From Alphaproteobacteria bacterium (GTDB lineage: Bacteria > Pseudomonadota > Alphaproteobacteria > Sphingomonadales > Sphingomonadaceae), in contig JAGWWF010000024.1 in assembly GCA_018970445.1 (NCBI GenBank), positions 1 to 60,629 of the forward strand: a stretch of DNA of 60,629 bases, read 5' to 3'. The notes beneath the pieces are model-generated. The model did not search any database. It worked only from the letters and a program-made list of their open reading frames with translations, and was not told the origin of the DNA. Below are positions 8,311 through 18,651 of the stretch, one piece after another (within the stretch, counting starts at the first letter, position 1; every line of letters starts with the position of its first letter). The position numbers and the translations under genes are program-made.

Positions 8311-8388
8311 CCGCCCGCCGCAAACCTCTATGGCCGGCGGCGGGCCACGCCGTCCCAACGCGGCGCGCGCTCTCTGTAAGGAGAGAAT
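8311..8388 (+). ncRNA. Candidate serC-motif leader RNA
   Basis: The 78 nt before serC can fold into three hairpins: CCCGCCG (8314-8320) with CGGCGGG (8338-8344); CGCCG (8348-8352) with CGGCG (8361-8365) around a TCCCAACG loop; and CTCTC (8370-8374) with GAGAG (8381-8385). The last one holds the ribosome-binding site AAGGAG. A conserved 'serC RNA motif' is known upstream of alphaproteobacterial serC-serA operons, and this position and architecture fit it. Identity with that motif is from memory. A regulatory effect on serC translation is inferred from the buried Shine-Dalgarno. Confidence 0.5.
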
Positions 8389-9513
8389 ATGACTGCCAAA
8401 CCGACCACGCTGCCTCGGCGTGCGCATTTTTCGTCCGGCCCCTGCGCCAAGCGCCCCGGCTGGAGCCCCGAACAACTCGACACCGCGTCGCTGGGCCGCT
8501 CGCACCGCTCCAAGCTGGGCAAGGCGCGGCTGAAACACGCCATCGATCTCACCGCCAAGATCCTGGGCGTCCCCGACACCCACCGCATCGGCATCGTGCC
8601 GGCCAGCGACACCGGCGCCTATGAAATGGCGATGTGGACGATGCTGGGCGCCCGCCCCGTCACCGCGCTGGCCTGGGAATCGTTCGGCGAAGGCTGGGTG
8701 ACCGATGCCGCCAAGCAGCTGAAGCTGAACCCCACCATCATCACCGCGCCCTATGGCGAACTGCCCGATCTGGCCGCTGTCGATTTCAGCCACGATGTGC
8801 TGTTCACCGCCAATGGCACCACATCGGGCGTGCGCATCCCCGATTACAACTGGATTCCCGCCAGCCGCGAAGGCCTGACCTTTGCCGATGCCACCTCCGC
8901 CGTGTTCGCGCAGGATGTGGATTGGGCCAAGGTCGATGTCCTCACCTACAGCTGGCAGAAGGTGCTGGGCGGCGAAGGCGGCCACGGCGTGCTCATCCTG
9001 GGGCCCCGCGCCGTCGAACGGCTGGAAAGCCACACCCCGGCCTGGCCACTGCCCAAGATCTTCCGTCTCGTTTCCAAGGGCAAGCTGACCGAAGGCATCT
9101 TCGCCGGCGAAACCATCAACACGCCATCGATGCTGGCGGTGGAAGATTATATCGACGCGCTGCAATGGGCCGAAGGTCTGGGCGGGCTCGACGCGCTCAA
9201 GGCCCGCGCCAATGCCAATGCCGCCGCGCTCGATGCCTGGGTGCAGAAGACGCCCTTTGTCGCGCATCTGGCAAAGGACCCGGCCACGCGCTCCAACACC
9301 AGCGTCTGCCTCGTCCTGCCCGGCCTGGCCGAAGACAAGGTGAAGGCGATGGTGTCGCTCCTCGAAAAGGAACAGGCCGCCTACGACATCGGCGCCTATC
9401 GCGACGCGCCCGCTGGCCTGCGCATCTGGTGCGGGGCCACGGTTGACACCGCCGATGTGGTGGCGCTCACCCACTGGCTCGATTGGGCCCATGCCGAAGT
9501 GACGGCCAGCTAA
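8389..9513 (+). CDS. serC: Phosphoserine aminotransferase
   Basis: A PLP-dependent enzyme that converts 3-phosphohydroxypyruvate plus glutamate to phosphoserine, the second step of serine synthesis; it may also serve pyridoxal phosphate synthesis. The 374-aa protein starts with the SerC-type [12 protein letters not shown] segment. It has the PLP-phosphate environment [13 protein letters not shown], an Asp in FADATSAVF, and the Schiff-base lysine in [14 protein letters not shown]. It belongs to the alphaproteobacterial/actinobacterial SerC subtype. AAGGAG lies eight bases before the ATG, inside a small hairpin. It is followed by serA across a repeat element. Confidence 0.95.
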   Translation: MTAKPTTLPRRAHFSSGPCAKRPGWSPEQLDTASLGRSHRSKLGKARLKHAIDLTAKILGVPDTHRIGIVPASDTGAYEMAMWTMLGARPVTALAWESFGEGWVTDAAKQLKLNPTIITAPYGELPDLAAVDFSHDVLFTANGTTSGVRIPDYNWIPASREGLTFADATSAVFAQDVDWAKVDVLTYSWQKVLGGEGGHGVLILGPRAVERLESHTPAWPLPKIFRLVSKGKLTEGIFAGETINTPSMLAVEDYIDALQWAEGLGGLDALKARANANAAALDAWVQKTPFVAHLAKDPATRSNTSVCLVLPGLAEDKVKAMVSLLEKEQAAYDIGAYRDAPAGLRIWCGATVDTADVVALTHWLDWAHAEVTAS

Positions 9514-9643
9514 CTCCCCTCCCGTTGAGCTGCACTCGCCTGCGGCTCAGGGGAGGGATTGGGGGGTGGGGAAGTCCCGCCAGCTCAGCCCTCCCCGCCA
9601 CGTCCCCACCCCCGACCCCTCCCCTGAAGGGGAGGGGAGAAGA
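9514..9643. repeat. Intergenic inverted repeat, family A, copy 2 (serC-serA gap)
   Basis: It starts one base after the serC stop. The left arm CTCCCCTCCC...GGGGAGGG, with an inner CACTCGCCTGCGGCT loop, is matched by the right arm CCCCTCCCCTGAAGGGGAGGGG. Outer GGGGTGGGGA pairs with TCCCCACCCCC. The right end runs into the AGAAGGA that serves as ribosome-binding site for serA. Confidence 0.75.
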
Positions 9644-9655
9644 AGGATGCTCCCC

Positions 9656-11236
9656 ATGCCAAAAGTCCTCATTTCCGACCAGATGTCCCCCAAGGCCGCC
9701 GAAATCTTCCGGATGCGCGGCATCGAGGTGGATGAAATCACCGGCCTGAGCAAAGACGAGCTGATCAGGATCATCGGCAATTATGATGGCCTTGCCATCC
9801 GTTCCTCCACCAAGGTGACGAAGGATGTGCTGGCCGCCGCCCCCAATCTCAAGGTCGTCGGCCGCGCCGGCATCGGGGTGGACAATGTCGATATCCCCGC
9901 CGCTTCGGCGCGCGGTGTTGTCGTCATGAACACGCCGTTCGGCAATTCGATCACCACCGCCGAACATGCCATCGCCCTGATGTTCGCGCTGGCCCGGCAA
10001 TTGCCCGAAGCCGATGCCAGCACCCAGGCCGGCAAGTGGGAGAAGAACCGTTTCATGGGCGTGGAGGTGACGGCCAAGACGCTGGGCCTGATCGGTGCCG
10101 GCAACATCGGCAGCATCGTCGCCGATCGCGCCCTGGGCCTCAAGATGAAGGTGATCGCCTATGATCCCTTCCTCACGCCCGAACGCGCCGAGCATATGGG
10201 CGTGACCAAGGTGACGTTGGACGAACTGCTGGCCGGTGCCGATTTCATCAGCCTGCACACGCCCTTGACCGACAGCACGCGGGGCATCCTGTCCCGCGAG
10301 AATCTGCTGAAGTGCAAGCCCGGCATCCGCATCGTCAATTGCGCGCGCGGCGGCCTGATCGACGAGGTGGCGCTGAAGGAACTGCTCGATTCCGGCCATA
10401 TCGCCGGTGCCGCACTCGACGTGTTTGCCGAAGAACCGGCCAAGGCCTCGCCCTTGTTCGGCACGCCCAATTTCGTCTCCACCCCGCACCTGGGGGCCAG
10501 CACCGACGAAGCCCAGGTCAATGTCGCCATCCAGGTCGCCGAACAACTGTCGGATTTTCTGCTCACCGGCGGCGTCACCAACGCGCTCAACATGCCGTCG
10601 CTCAGCGCCGAAGAGGCCCCGCGCCTCAAGCCCTACATGGCGCTGGCCGAACGGCTGGGCAGCCTGGTCGGCCAGCTCGACAATGATGGCATCAAGTCCG
10701 TCCGCATCGAGGTGGAAGGTGCCGCCGCGCAGCTGAACATCAAGCCGATCACGGCCGCCGTGCTGGCCGGGCTGATGCGGGTGCACAGCGACACGGTGAA
10801 CATGGTCAACGCGCCCTTTCTGGCCCGTGAGCGCGAGATCGACATCGCCGAAGTGCGCCACGAACGCGACACCGATTACAACACGCTGCTGCGCGTGACG
10901 GTGCAGACGGCGCGCGGCCCGCGCACCGTGGCCGGCACCTTGTTCGGCATGTCCAAACCGCGCCTCACCGAAATCTTCGGCATCACGGTGGAGGCCGATC
11001 TGGCCGGCGACATGCTGTACATCGTCAACGAGGACAAGCCGGGCTTCATCGGCCGGCTGGGCAGCGCGCTGGGCGCGGCCGCGGTCAACATCGGCACCTT
11101 CCACCTGGGCCGCCGCGATGCCGGCGGCGAAGCGGTGCTGCTGCTCAGCGTTGACAACGCCATCCCCGACAGCCTGCTCAGCGCCATCCGCGCCCTGCCC
11201 GGCGTGAAGGTGGCCAGCGCCCTGCGCTTCGTGTGA
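9656..11236 (+). CDS. serA: D-3-phosphoglycerate dehydrogenase
   Basis: Oxidises 3-phosphoglycerate to 3-phosphohydroxypyruvate with NAD+, the committed step of serine synthesis. The 526-aa long form has a substrate-binding domain, the NAD-binding GLIGAGNIGS loop, a catalytic Arg in NCARGGLIDE, Glu in DVFAEEP and His in STPHLGAST. An intervening (ASB) domain follows, then a C-terminal ACT domain (about 455-526, DMLYIVNEDKPGFIGRLG) that in relatives binds serine for feedback. I chose the ATG at 9656 (MPKVLISDQ) because AAGG lies nine bases upstream; an in-frame ATG at 9647 is too close to that site. It is co-oriented with serC and hisZ. Confidence 0.95.
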   Translation: MPKVLISDQMSPKAAEIFRMRGIEVDEITGLSKDELIRIIGNYDGLAIRSSTKVTKDVLAAAPNLKVVGRAGIGVDNVDIPAASARGVVVMNTPFGNSITTAEHAIALMFALARQLPEADASTQAGKWEKNRFMGVEVTAKTLGLIGAGNIGSIVADRALGLKMKVIAYDPFLTPERAEHMGVTKVTLDELLAGADFISLHTPLTDSTRGILSRENLLKCKPGIRIVNCARGGLIDEVALKELLDSGHIAGAALDVFAEEPAKASPLFGTPNFVSTPHLGASTDEAQVNVAIQVAEQLSDFLLTGGVTNALNMPSLSAEEAPRLKPYMALAERLGSLVGQLDNDGIKSVRIEVEGAAAQLNIKPITAAVLAGLMRVHSDTVNMVNAPFLAREREIDIAEVRHERDTDYNTLLRVTVQTARGPRTVAGTLFGMSKPRLTEIFGITVEADLAGDMLYIVNEDKPGFIGRLGSALGAAAVNIGTFHLGRRDAGGEAVLLLSVDNAIPDSLLSAIRALPGVKVASALRFV

Positions 11237-11241
11237 CCTTC

Positions 11242-11363
11242 CTTCTCCCCTCCCCTTCAGGGGAGGGGTTGGGGGTGGGGGAGCCTCAGGCCAAGCCAGG
11301 CCAAGAATATGCCCCTGCGGCAAACACCCGCCCCCAACCCCTCCCTGCGCGCAGGGAGGGGAG
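11242..11363. repeat. Intergenic inverted repeat, family A, copy 3 (serA-hisZ gap)
   Basis: The left arm CTTCTCCCCTCCCCTTCAGG continues into GGTTGGGGGTGGGG. The right arm is CGCCCCCAACCCCTCCC, followed by the hairpin CTCCCTGCGCGCAGGGAG. The middle is AT-richer and not conserved with the other copies. Confidence 0.75.
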
Positions 11364-11403
11364 TGACTTGCCCCCCTTCCCCCAACCGGCTAACCGCCTG
11401 CGC

Positions 11404-12501
11404 ATGACAATCCTTGGTCTCCTTCCCGAAGGCCTGCGCGATCGGCTGCCGCCGCAGGCCCAGGCGCTGGCCAGCCTGGTGCGCACCCTCACCGATGTCT
11501 GCGCCGCCCATGGCTATGAACGCATCGCCCCGCCGCTGATCGAATATGAAACCAGCCTGGCCAGCGGCAGCAGCCGCGAACGGCTGCGCTTCACCGATCC
11601 GGTCAGCCAGCAGACACTGGCGCTGCGCTCCGACATCACCGGCCAGATCGGCCGCATCGCCGTCACGCGGCTGGCCGCCCAGGCCCGCCCCTTGCGCCTG
11701 ATGTATGCCGGCCAGGTGCTGCGCGTGCGCGGCGATCAGCTCTCCCCCGAACGCGAACGCACCCAGGCCGGGGCCGAACTGATCGGCAGCGATGGCCCGG
11801 CGGCAGCGGCCGAACTGCTGCATCTGGCCATTGCCGCGCTGGCGGCGGCCGGCGTTTCCGGCCTGTCGGTCGATCTCACCATGCCCACGCTGGTTGCCGA
11901 TCTGGCCGCGGCCGGCTGGCCGCTGGGCCGCGCCAGCCTGAACGAGGTGCAGGCGCTGCTGGATGGCAAGGATGTCGGCGCGCTCAAGGCGCTGGGGGCC
12001 GATGAATTCGTGCCGCTGATCGCTGCGGCCGGCCCGGCCGCGGCCGCGATTGCCGCGCTCAGGCGGCTGGCGCTGCCCGATGCCCTATTGGCCCGCCTCG
12101 ATGCCATCGCCGCGCTGGCGGCCGGGCTGGACGGCGTGGTCGTCACGCTTGATCCCACCGAACGCCACGGCTTTGAATATCAGACCTGGCTGGGCTTTTC
12201 GCTGTTCGGCGCCGGCCTGGCCGCCGAACTGGGGCGCGGCGGCGCCTATCGCGTCACCCGCCCCGATGGCAGCGACGAAGCCGCCATCGGCTTCTCGCTC
12301 TATGTCGATGGCCTGGTCGATCTGGGCCTTGGGGTGGAACCCCAGCGCCGCATCCTGCTGCCCGTGGGCACACCGGCCGCCGACGCCGCCGCGCTGCGCG
12401 GCCAGGGCTGGATCACGGTGGCGGCGCTGGATGATGAAACCACGGCCACGGCGCTGGGCTGCGGCCACGTCTGGCAGGCCGGCCACGCGGTTCCGGCATG
12501 A
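11404..12501 (+). CDS. hisZ: ATP phosphoribosyltransferase regulatory subunit HisZ
   Basis: A class II histidyl-tRNA-synthetase-like protein. In organisms with short HisG it forms the hetero-octameric ATP phosphoribosyltransferase of histidine synthesis and carries the histidine feedback site. The 365-aa protein shows the expected start (LPEGLRDRLPPQAQALASL), motif-2-like ALRSDITGQIGRIA and RVRGDQLSPERERTQAGAELIG, and a late class II region GFEYQTWLGFSLFGAG. HisZ implies that a short-form hisG lies elsewhere in the genome. Its stop overlaps the ATG of prmA (ATGA). Confidence 0.9.
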   Translation: MTILGLLPEGLRDRLPPQAQALASLVRTLTDVCAAHGYERIAPPLIEYETSLASGSSRERLRFTDPVSQQTLALRSDITGQIGRIAVTRLAAQARPLRLMYAGQVLRVRGDQLSPERERTQAGAELIGSDGPAAAAELLHLAIAALAAAGVSGLSVDLTMPTLVADLAAAGWPLGRASLNEVQALLDGKDVGALKALGADEFVPLIAAAGPAAAAIAALRRLALPDALLARLDAIAALAAGLDGVVVTLDPTERHGFEYQTWLGFSLFGAGLAAELGRGGAYRVTRPDGSDEAAIGFSLYVDGLVDLGLGVEPQRRILLPVGTPAADAAALRGQGWITVAALDDETTATALGCGHVWQAGHAVPA

Positions 12502-13385
12502 GCTGGACGCTCGGCTTTCGCGTCAACCGCGCCGATGCGGAAAATCTGCCCGATCTGTTCGAGGTGATGGATGATCCACCCACGCTGAACGTGGAGGAAC
12601 CCGATCCGTCCCGGCCGGATGATTGGCGGCTCACTGCCTATTTCGCCGAACAGCCCGATGCCGCCACCGCCGCTGCAATTGTCGCGCTGTTCGCGTCGGC
12701 CAGCGATATTGTTCTGGCCGAACTGGCCGACGCCGATTGGACCACCCTGTCGCAACGCGGGCTGGAACCGGTGCGCGCCGGCCGCTTCATCGTGCACACC
12801 GCCGAACATGCAGATGCCGTGCGCCCGGGCGACTGGCCGCTGCGCATCGATGCCGGTCTGGCCTTTGGCACCGGCCAGCACGCCACCACCCACGGCTGCC
12901 TCAACGCGCTGGCGCGGCTGGGCAAGGGCCGGCGGTTCCGCGCCGTCGCCGATATCGGCACCGGCACCGGCATATTGGCGATGGCGGCGCTGCGCCAGCA
13001 TCGCGCCGCCGCCGTGATCGCCAGCGATATCGATCCCATCGCCATCGCCGTGGCGTGCACCAACATGGGGTTGAACCATATTGTCGCAGGCACATGTGCT
13101 GGGCGCATGGCAACGGCGACAGCGCCGGGCCTTTGCGCACCAGCGCTGCGCAACCGGGCACCCTATGATCTGGTGCTGGCCAATATCTTGGCGCCGCCGC
13201 TGATCGCGCTGGCGCGCGATGTTGCGCGCGTCATCTCGCCCGGCGGCGTGCTGGTGATGGCCGGGCTGCTGGATCACCAGCAACGCAGCGTCGCCAATGC
13301 CTATCGCCGGCACGGTCTCGTGCCAGTCTGGCCGGTTGACCGGCAGGCCGAATGGCCCTGCCTGGCTCTATGGAAAAAACGATGA
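12498..13385 (+). CDS. prmA: Ribosomal protein L11 methyltransferase
   Basis: Trimethylates lysines and the N-terminus of ribosomal protein L11 using SAM. The 295-aa protein has an N-terminal substrate-recognition domain, the signature GTGQHATTHGCL, the SAM loop DIGTGTGILAMAA and the acidic ASDIDPIA. The post-motif DLVLANILAPPL completes the fold. The start overlaps the hisZ stop by four bases. A short insertion rich in Ala/Gly/Cys (about residues 197-215) between the SAM motifs is slightly unusual. It is convergent with the 49-aa ORF. Confidence 0.92.
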   Translation: MSWTLGFRVNRADAENLPDLFEVMDDPPTLNVEEPDPSRPDDWRLTAYFAEQPDAATAAAIVALFASASDIVLAELADADWTTLSQRGLEPVRAGRFIVHTAEHADAVRPGDWPLRIDAGLAFGTGQHATTHGCLNALARLGKGRRFRAVADIGTGTGILAMAALRQHRAAAVIASDIDPIAIAVACTNMGLNHIVAGTCAGRMATATAPGLCAPALRNRAPYDLVLANILAPPLIALARDVARVISPGGVLVMAGLLDHQQRSVANAYRRHGLVPVWPVDRQAEWPCLALWKKR

Positions 13386-13417
13386 TAACTGCGAGGCTTG
13401 CGCCGCTCCCGCGCTGA

Positions 13418-13567
13418 TTACAGCGCGTGGAACAGGCGGGCTTCGATCACGGCCGGCGTCAGCATGATGCGACGCTTGGCCAGGGGGCGGGTGCGGACCG
13501 GGGCCGAAACGTCGGACACCGGAACAGCGCGCACCTGCGGTTCAAATTCAGTCGATACGACCTTCAT
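13418..13567 (-). CDS. Small basic protein of unknown function (49 aa)
   Basis: The protein starts MKVVSTEFEPQVRAVPV and ends PAVIEARLFHAL. I do not recognise it. The reading frame is supported by AGGAG seven bases before the ATG. It has no membrane segment or signal peptide and carries a basic middle (RTRPLAKRR). The Shine-Dalgarno lies in the 3' arm of a long hairpin (13574-13615), so translation may depend on opening of that structure. It is convergent with prmA. The longer open frame upstream of this ATG is not needed to explain anything. Confidence 0.6.
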   Translation of the reverse strand: MKVVSTEFEPQVRAVPVSDVSAPVRTRPLAKRRIMLTPAVIEARLFHAL

Positions 13568-13573
13568 GGTTGC

Positions 13574-13615
13574 GCTCCTGTCTGTGGGCCGGGACCATTC
13601 CCAGCCGACAGGAGC
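13574..13615 (-). promoter_or_regulatory. Hairpin sequestering the ribosome-binding site of the 49-aa ORF
   Basis: On the minus strand GCTCCTGTC (13615-13607) pairs with GACAGGAGC (13582-13574). Inside, GGCTGGGA pairs with TCCCGGCC (one G-U) around an ATGG loop, with a CACA bulge on one side. The 3' arm contains the AGGAG that serves the ATG at 13567. This is 17 base pairs in all, too long and too well placed to dismiss as a chance of high GC. It could act as an RNA thermometer or other riboregulator; function is inferred. Confidence 0.6.
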
Positions 13616-13695
13616 GATATACGGCCCGCCGCCGCATTTGTGCAGTGCAGCAGATTCGGCAGCAGCCATGCGTTGGATGCATATATTACAGCCGC

Positions 13696-15765
<2,070 letters not shown>

Positions 15766-15836
15766 CTACCAGCCCGCCGCCGTGGCTGCATCCCCCCTTT
15801 CGCCGCCCCGGCTTATTGCCTAAGCGATTGGAGGAG

Positions 15837-16556
15837 ATGAGCATCTGGGCAACCCTGGCCGGCACGGCGCTGGGCCTGATCGTTGGCGGGCCGCTGGGCG
15901 CGCTGGCCGGGGCGGCCGCCGGCGGTGCCGTGGATGGGCTGCGCGCCCGCCGGCCGGAACGGGTGCAGGAACGCCGCCGGGTGGCCTTCACCATCGCCGC
16001 CATCGCCCTGGCCGCCAAGATGGCCCGCGCCGATGGGGAAGCCACGGCAGCCGAATTCGCCACCTTCCGCCGCCTCTTCCATGTCGAACCGCAAGAGGCT
16101 GAAAACGCCCGGCGATTCTATGACATGGCCAAGGCCTCCATCGCCGGATTCGAAGCCTATGCCGGCCAGGCCGCCGAACTGCTGGGCCCCGGATCGCCCA
16201 CGCTGGAGGATCTTTATGATGCGCTGTGGCTGATCGCGGCGGTGGACGGGTTCCACGACGCCGAACTGGACTTTCTGGACGCGGTGGGCGAACGCCTCGG
16301 CTTTGATGCCGCCGCCCGCGCCCGCATCCGCCGCCGCCATCTCAGCCCGGCCGCCGATGATCCTTGGGCGATGCTGGGGATCGAGCCGGGGGTGGATGCC
16401 GCCGCCATCCGCGCCGCCTATCATGGCCTGGTCAAACGCTATCACCCCGATCGCGCCTATGCCCAGGGCGTGCCGGCGGAATTCATCCGCGTCGCCGAAA
16501 CCCGCATGGCGGAAATCAACGCCGCCTATGACCAGTTGACGGGGAGACGCCGGTGA
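15837..16556 (+). CDS. TerB/J-domain protein (DjlA-like co-chaperone)
   Basis: A 239-aa protein. A short glycine-rich hydrophobic N-terminus (residues 4-32, LAGTALGLIVGGPLGALAG) is a likely membrane anchor. A TerB-like helical domain (about 45-165) and a C-terminal J domain (about 175-239) follow, with the HPD motif at 203-205 in KRYHPDR. This is the architecture of DjlA, which stimulates DnaK at the membrane. The ATG at 15837 follows GGAGGAG with only two bases of spacing, but it gives the family-like start MSIWATLAG. The stop overlaps the GTG start of the next gene (GTGA). Confidence 0.85.
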   Translation: MSIWATLAGTALGLIVGGPLGALAGAAAGGAVDGLRARRPERVQERRRVAFTIAAIALAAKMARADGEATAAEFATFRRLFHVEPQEAENARRFYDMAKASIAGFEAYAGQAAELLGPGSPTLEDLYDALWLIAAVDGFHDAELDFLDAVGERLGFDAAARARIRRRHLSPAADDPWAMLGIEPGVDAAAIRAAYHGLVKRYHPDRAYAQGVPAEFIRVAETRMAEINAAYDQLTGRRR

Positions 16557-17437
16557 AGCCGCTGCACCTGGCCATGATCTTGGCCATCGACATCGTCTGG
16601 GCCTGCAACATCGTCGCGGTGAAGGAAGGCGTGATGAGCGCCGGGCCGATGGTGGCGGTGCTGCTGCGCTATTGCATCGCCACCGCCGTGTGCCTGCCCT
16701 TCATCCGCTGGCTGCCCGGGCGCATGCATCTGGTGTTGGCCGCCGGCTTCATCGCTGGCGCGCTGTTCATGGCGCTGGGCGCGCTGTCATTCGCGCTGGC
16801 CTCCAATCTTTCGGCGCTGGCCATCGTCGGGCAGCTGGGGGTGCCGTTCAGCCTGATCCTCGCCGTCGTCTTCATGAAGGAGGAGATCCGCTGGCCGCGC
16901 ATCACCGCCATCGCCATCAGCTTTGTTGGCGTGGTGGTGATGGGCTTTGATCCGGCCATTGCCAATGAACGCATCGGCATCGCGCTCACCGTGGCCGCTG
17001 CCCTGTGCTGGGCCACCGGCAATCTGTTGTTCCGCAAACTGGCCGGGGTGTCGGTGCTCACCATCCACGGCTGGCTGGGGCTGGTGTCCATCCCGGTGAT
17101 GCTGGGCCTGGCCTATGCCTTTGAACCGGCCCGGCTGGCAGCCATTCCCGATCTGCCGGCCAGCACCTGGGGCTGGATCGGCTATTCGGCCATCATGTCC
17201 AGCATTGTCGGCCATGGCGGCATGACCTGGCTGTTCCAGCGCTATCCGGTGGCGGTGATCTCGCCGCTCACCCTGCCCACGCCGCTGATTTCGGTGATGA
17301 TCGCGGTGGCCGTCTATGGCACGCCGATCACCGGCCAGATGCTGGTGGGCGGCCTGCTCACGCTGGTGGGCGTGGCCATCATCACCATCCGCACCGCCCA
17401 GCGGCGCAGCAGCGACATGCCGGTGGAACCGATATGA
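16553..17437 (+). CDS. EamA/DMT-family transporter
   Basis: A 294-aa inner-membrane protein with ten hydrophobic segments forming two EamA repeats (about 5-140 and 150-285). It is a member of the drug/metabolite transporter superfamily; the substrate cannot be inferred. It starts with GTG overlapping the upstream TGA, and its own TGA overlaps the next ATG. The TerB/J-domain, transporter and amidase genes therefore form one tightly coupled operon. Confidence 0.87.
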   Translation: MKPLHLAMILAIDIVWACNIVAVKEGVMSAGPMVAVLLRYCIATAVCLPFIRWLPGRMHLVLAAGFIAGALFMALGALSFALASNLSALAIVGQLGVPFSLILAVVFMKEEIRWPRITAIAISFVGVVVMGFDPAIANERIGIALTVAAALCWATGNLLFRKLAGVSVLTIHGWLGLVSIPVMLGLAYAFEPARLAAIPDLPASTWGWIGYSAIMSSIVGHGGMTWLFQRYPVAVISPLTLPTPLISVMIAVAVYGTPITGQMLVGGLLTLVGVAIITIRTAQRRSSDMPVEPI

Positions 17438-18108
17438 ACATGATTGAACGCCCCAGCCCCAATTGCAACGATCGGCAACTGCCCATCGCCATGCTGGTGC
17501 TGCATTACACCGGCATGCGCAGCGCCGCCGAAGCCATCGACTGGCTGGCCAATCCGGCCTCTGGCGTGTCGGCCCACTATGTCGTGGCCGAAGACGGCAC
17601 GGTGCTGCGCATGGTGGCCGAAGACAAGCGCGCCTGGCACGCCGGCCGCAGCTGGTGGCGAGGGCTGACCGATGTCAACAGCGCCAGCATCGGCATCGAA
17701 ATCGTCAACCCCGGCCATGAATTCGGCTATGTGCCGTTCCCGCCGGCGCAGATGGATGCGGTGCACGCGCTGGTGGCCGATCTGCGCGCCCGCCACGCCA
17801 TCGCGCCGGCCAATGTGGTGGGCCACAGCGACATCGCCCCCACCCGCAAGCAGGATCCGGGCGAACTGTTCGATTGGCCCCGCCTGGCCCGTGCCGGCCT
17901 TGCTGCCGCACCCCGCCCCGCGACCGATCCCAACTGGACCGATCCCGGCGTTCTGGCCGCGCTGGGCCGCTATGGCTATGACATCACGGCACCCCTGGAC
18001 GCCGTCATCGCCTTTCAGCGCCACCACCGGCCGGCGCGGTTCGATGGCGTGATCGATGCCGAAACCCGCACCATCCTGCGCGGCCTGCTGCTGGCCGAAG
18101 GCCTGTAA
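17434..18108 (+). CDS. N-acetylmuramoyl-L-alanine amidase, AmiD-like with peptidoglycan-binding domain
   Basis: Cleaves the bond between N-acetylmuramic acid and the stem peptide. The 224-aa protein has an Amidase_2 domain with zinc ligands His24 (LVLHYTG), His131 (VVGHSDIAP) and Asp141 (RKQDPG). A C-terminal PG_binding_1 domain follows (about 160-220, LAALGRYGYDI...AFQRHHRP...DGVIDAETR). The C-terminal domain makes it AmiD-like rather than AmpD. No signal peptide is visible at the chosen start, so it may act in the cytoplasm in muropeptide recycling, as AmpD does, or be exported another way. Confidence 0.88.
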   Translation: MNMIERPSPNCNDRQLPIAMLVLHYTGMRSAAEAIDWLANPASGVSAHYVVAEDGTVLRMVAEDKRAWHAGRSWWRGLTDVNSASIGIEIVNPGHEFGYVPFPPAQMDAVHALVADLRARHAIAPANVVGHSDIAPTRKQDPGELFDWPRLARAGLAAAPRPATDPNWTDPGVLAALGRYGYDITAPLDAVIAFQRHHRPARFDGVIDAETRTILRGLLLAEGL

Positions 18109-18143
18109 AAAAGCGGCCGGCGCCCGAGGGAGAGCGCCGGCCG
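18107..18143 (-). terminator. Rho-independent terminator of the DUF6522 gene
   Basis: A perfect 10-bp stem CGGCCGGCGC (18114-18123) / GCGCCGGCCG (18134-18143). On the minus strand it is followed by a six-T run. It lies between the convergent amidase and DUF6522 genes and probably stops both transcripts. Confidence 0.75.
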
Positions 18144-18312
18144 AAAGTTGTCCGCAGGTGGCCCAACAGGGGGGAAGGCCACCGCAATCAGCGGGATGCC
18201 GGCAGGGTTGCCGGCGGGCGAGGCGGCAAAATGGGGGGTGCCGCCTCGACACCGGCCTTATGCCGATTCCCGGACAACATTGCAAGGATGTAATGTTCCA
18301 GATTGGCGCGCA

Positions 18313-18618
18313 TCACACCGCGCCCGGCTTGCGCGCGCCCAGCGGCAGATCATGGCCGCCAAAATCCAGGGTGGATTTCGAGATGATGCTGCCCAGCGCA
18401 TCGACGATCAGGCGCAGCCGGCGCTTGTCGGTGGCAAAGGTCAGGCGGAAACTGCCGAAATCTTCATCCACCCCGGCTTCCACCCAGCTGGTGATCAGCC
18501 GGCCGGCCAGCATCGGCTGCACCTGTTCGGGGGCCAGCTTGAGCCCTTCGGCAATGATTTCGGCCGATACGGTGAAACTGGCGCCGTTGCTGTCAATCTC
18601 GATCATGGCGGATGCCAT
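18313..18618 (-). CDS. DUF6522-family small protein
   Basis: A 101-aa protein whose pattern (IEIDSNG...VSAEIIAEGLKLAPEQVQPML...ITSWVEAGVDED...FRLTFATDKRRLRLIVD) matches my memory of DUF6522 proteins, which are common in alphaproteobacteria and have no known function. It is soluble with no signal peptide. Start ATG 18618 is used; an ATG four codons later is also possible, and neither has a clear Shine-Dalgarno. It is divergent from rnpB. Confidence 0.7.
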   Translation of the reverse strand: MASAMIEIDSNGASFTVSAEIIAEGLKLAPEQVQPMLAGRLITSWVEAGVDEDFGSFRLTFATDKRRLRLIVDALGSIISKSTLDFGGHDLPLGARKPGAV

Positions 18619-18651
18619 GGCGCGGCCGCGGCGGAAATGCTAGAGCGCCCG

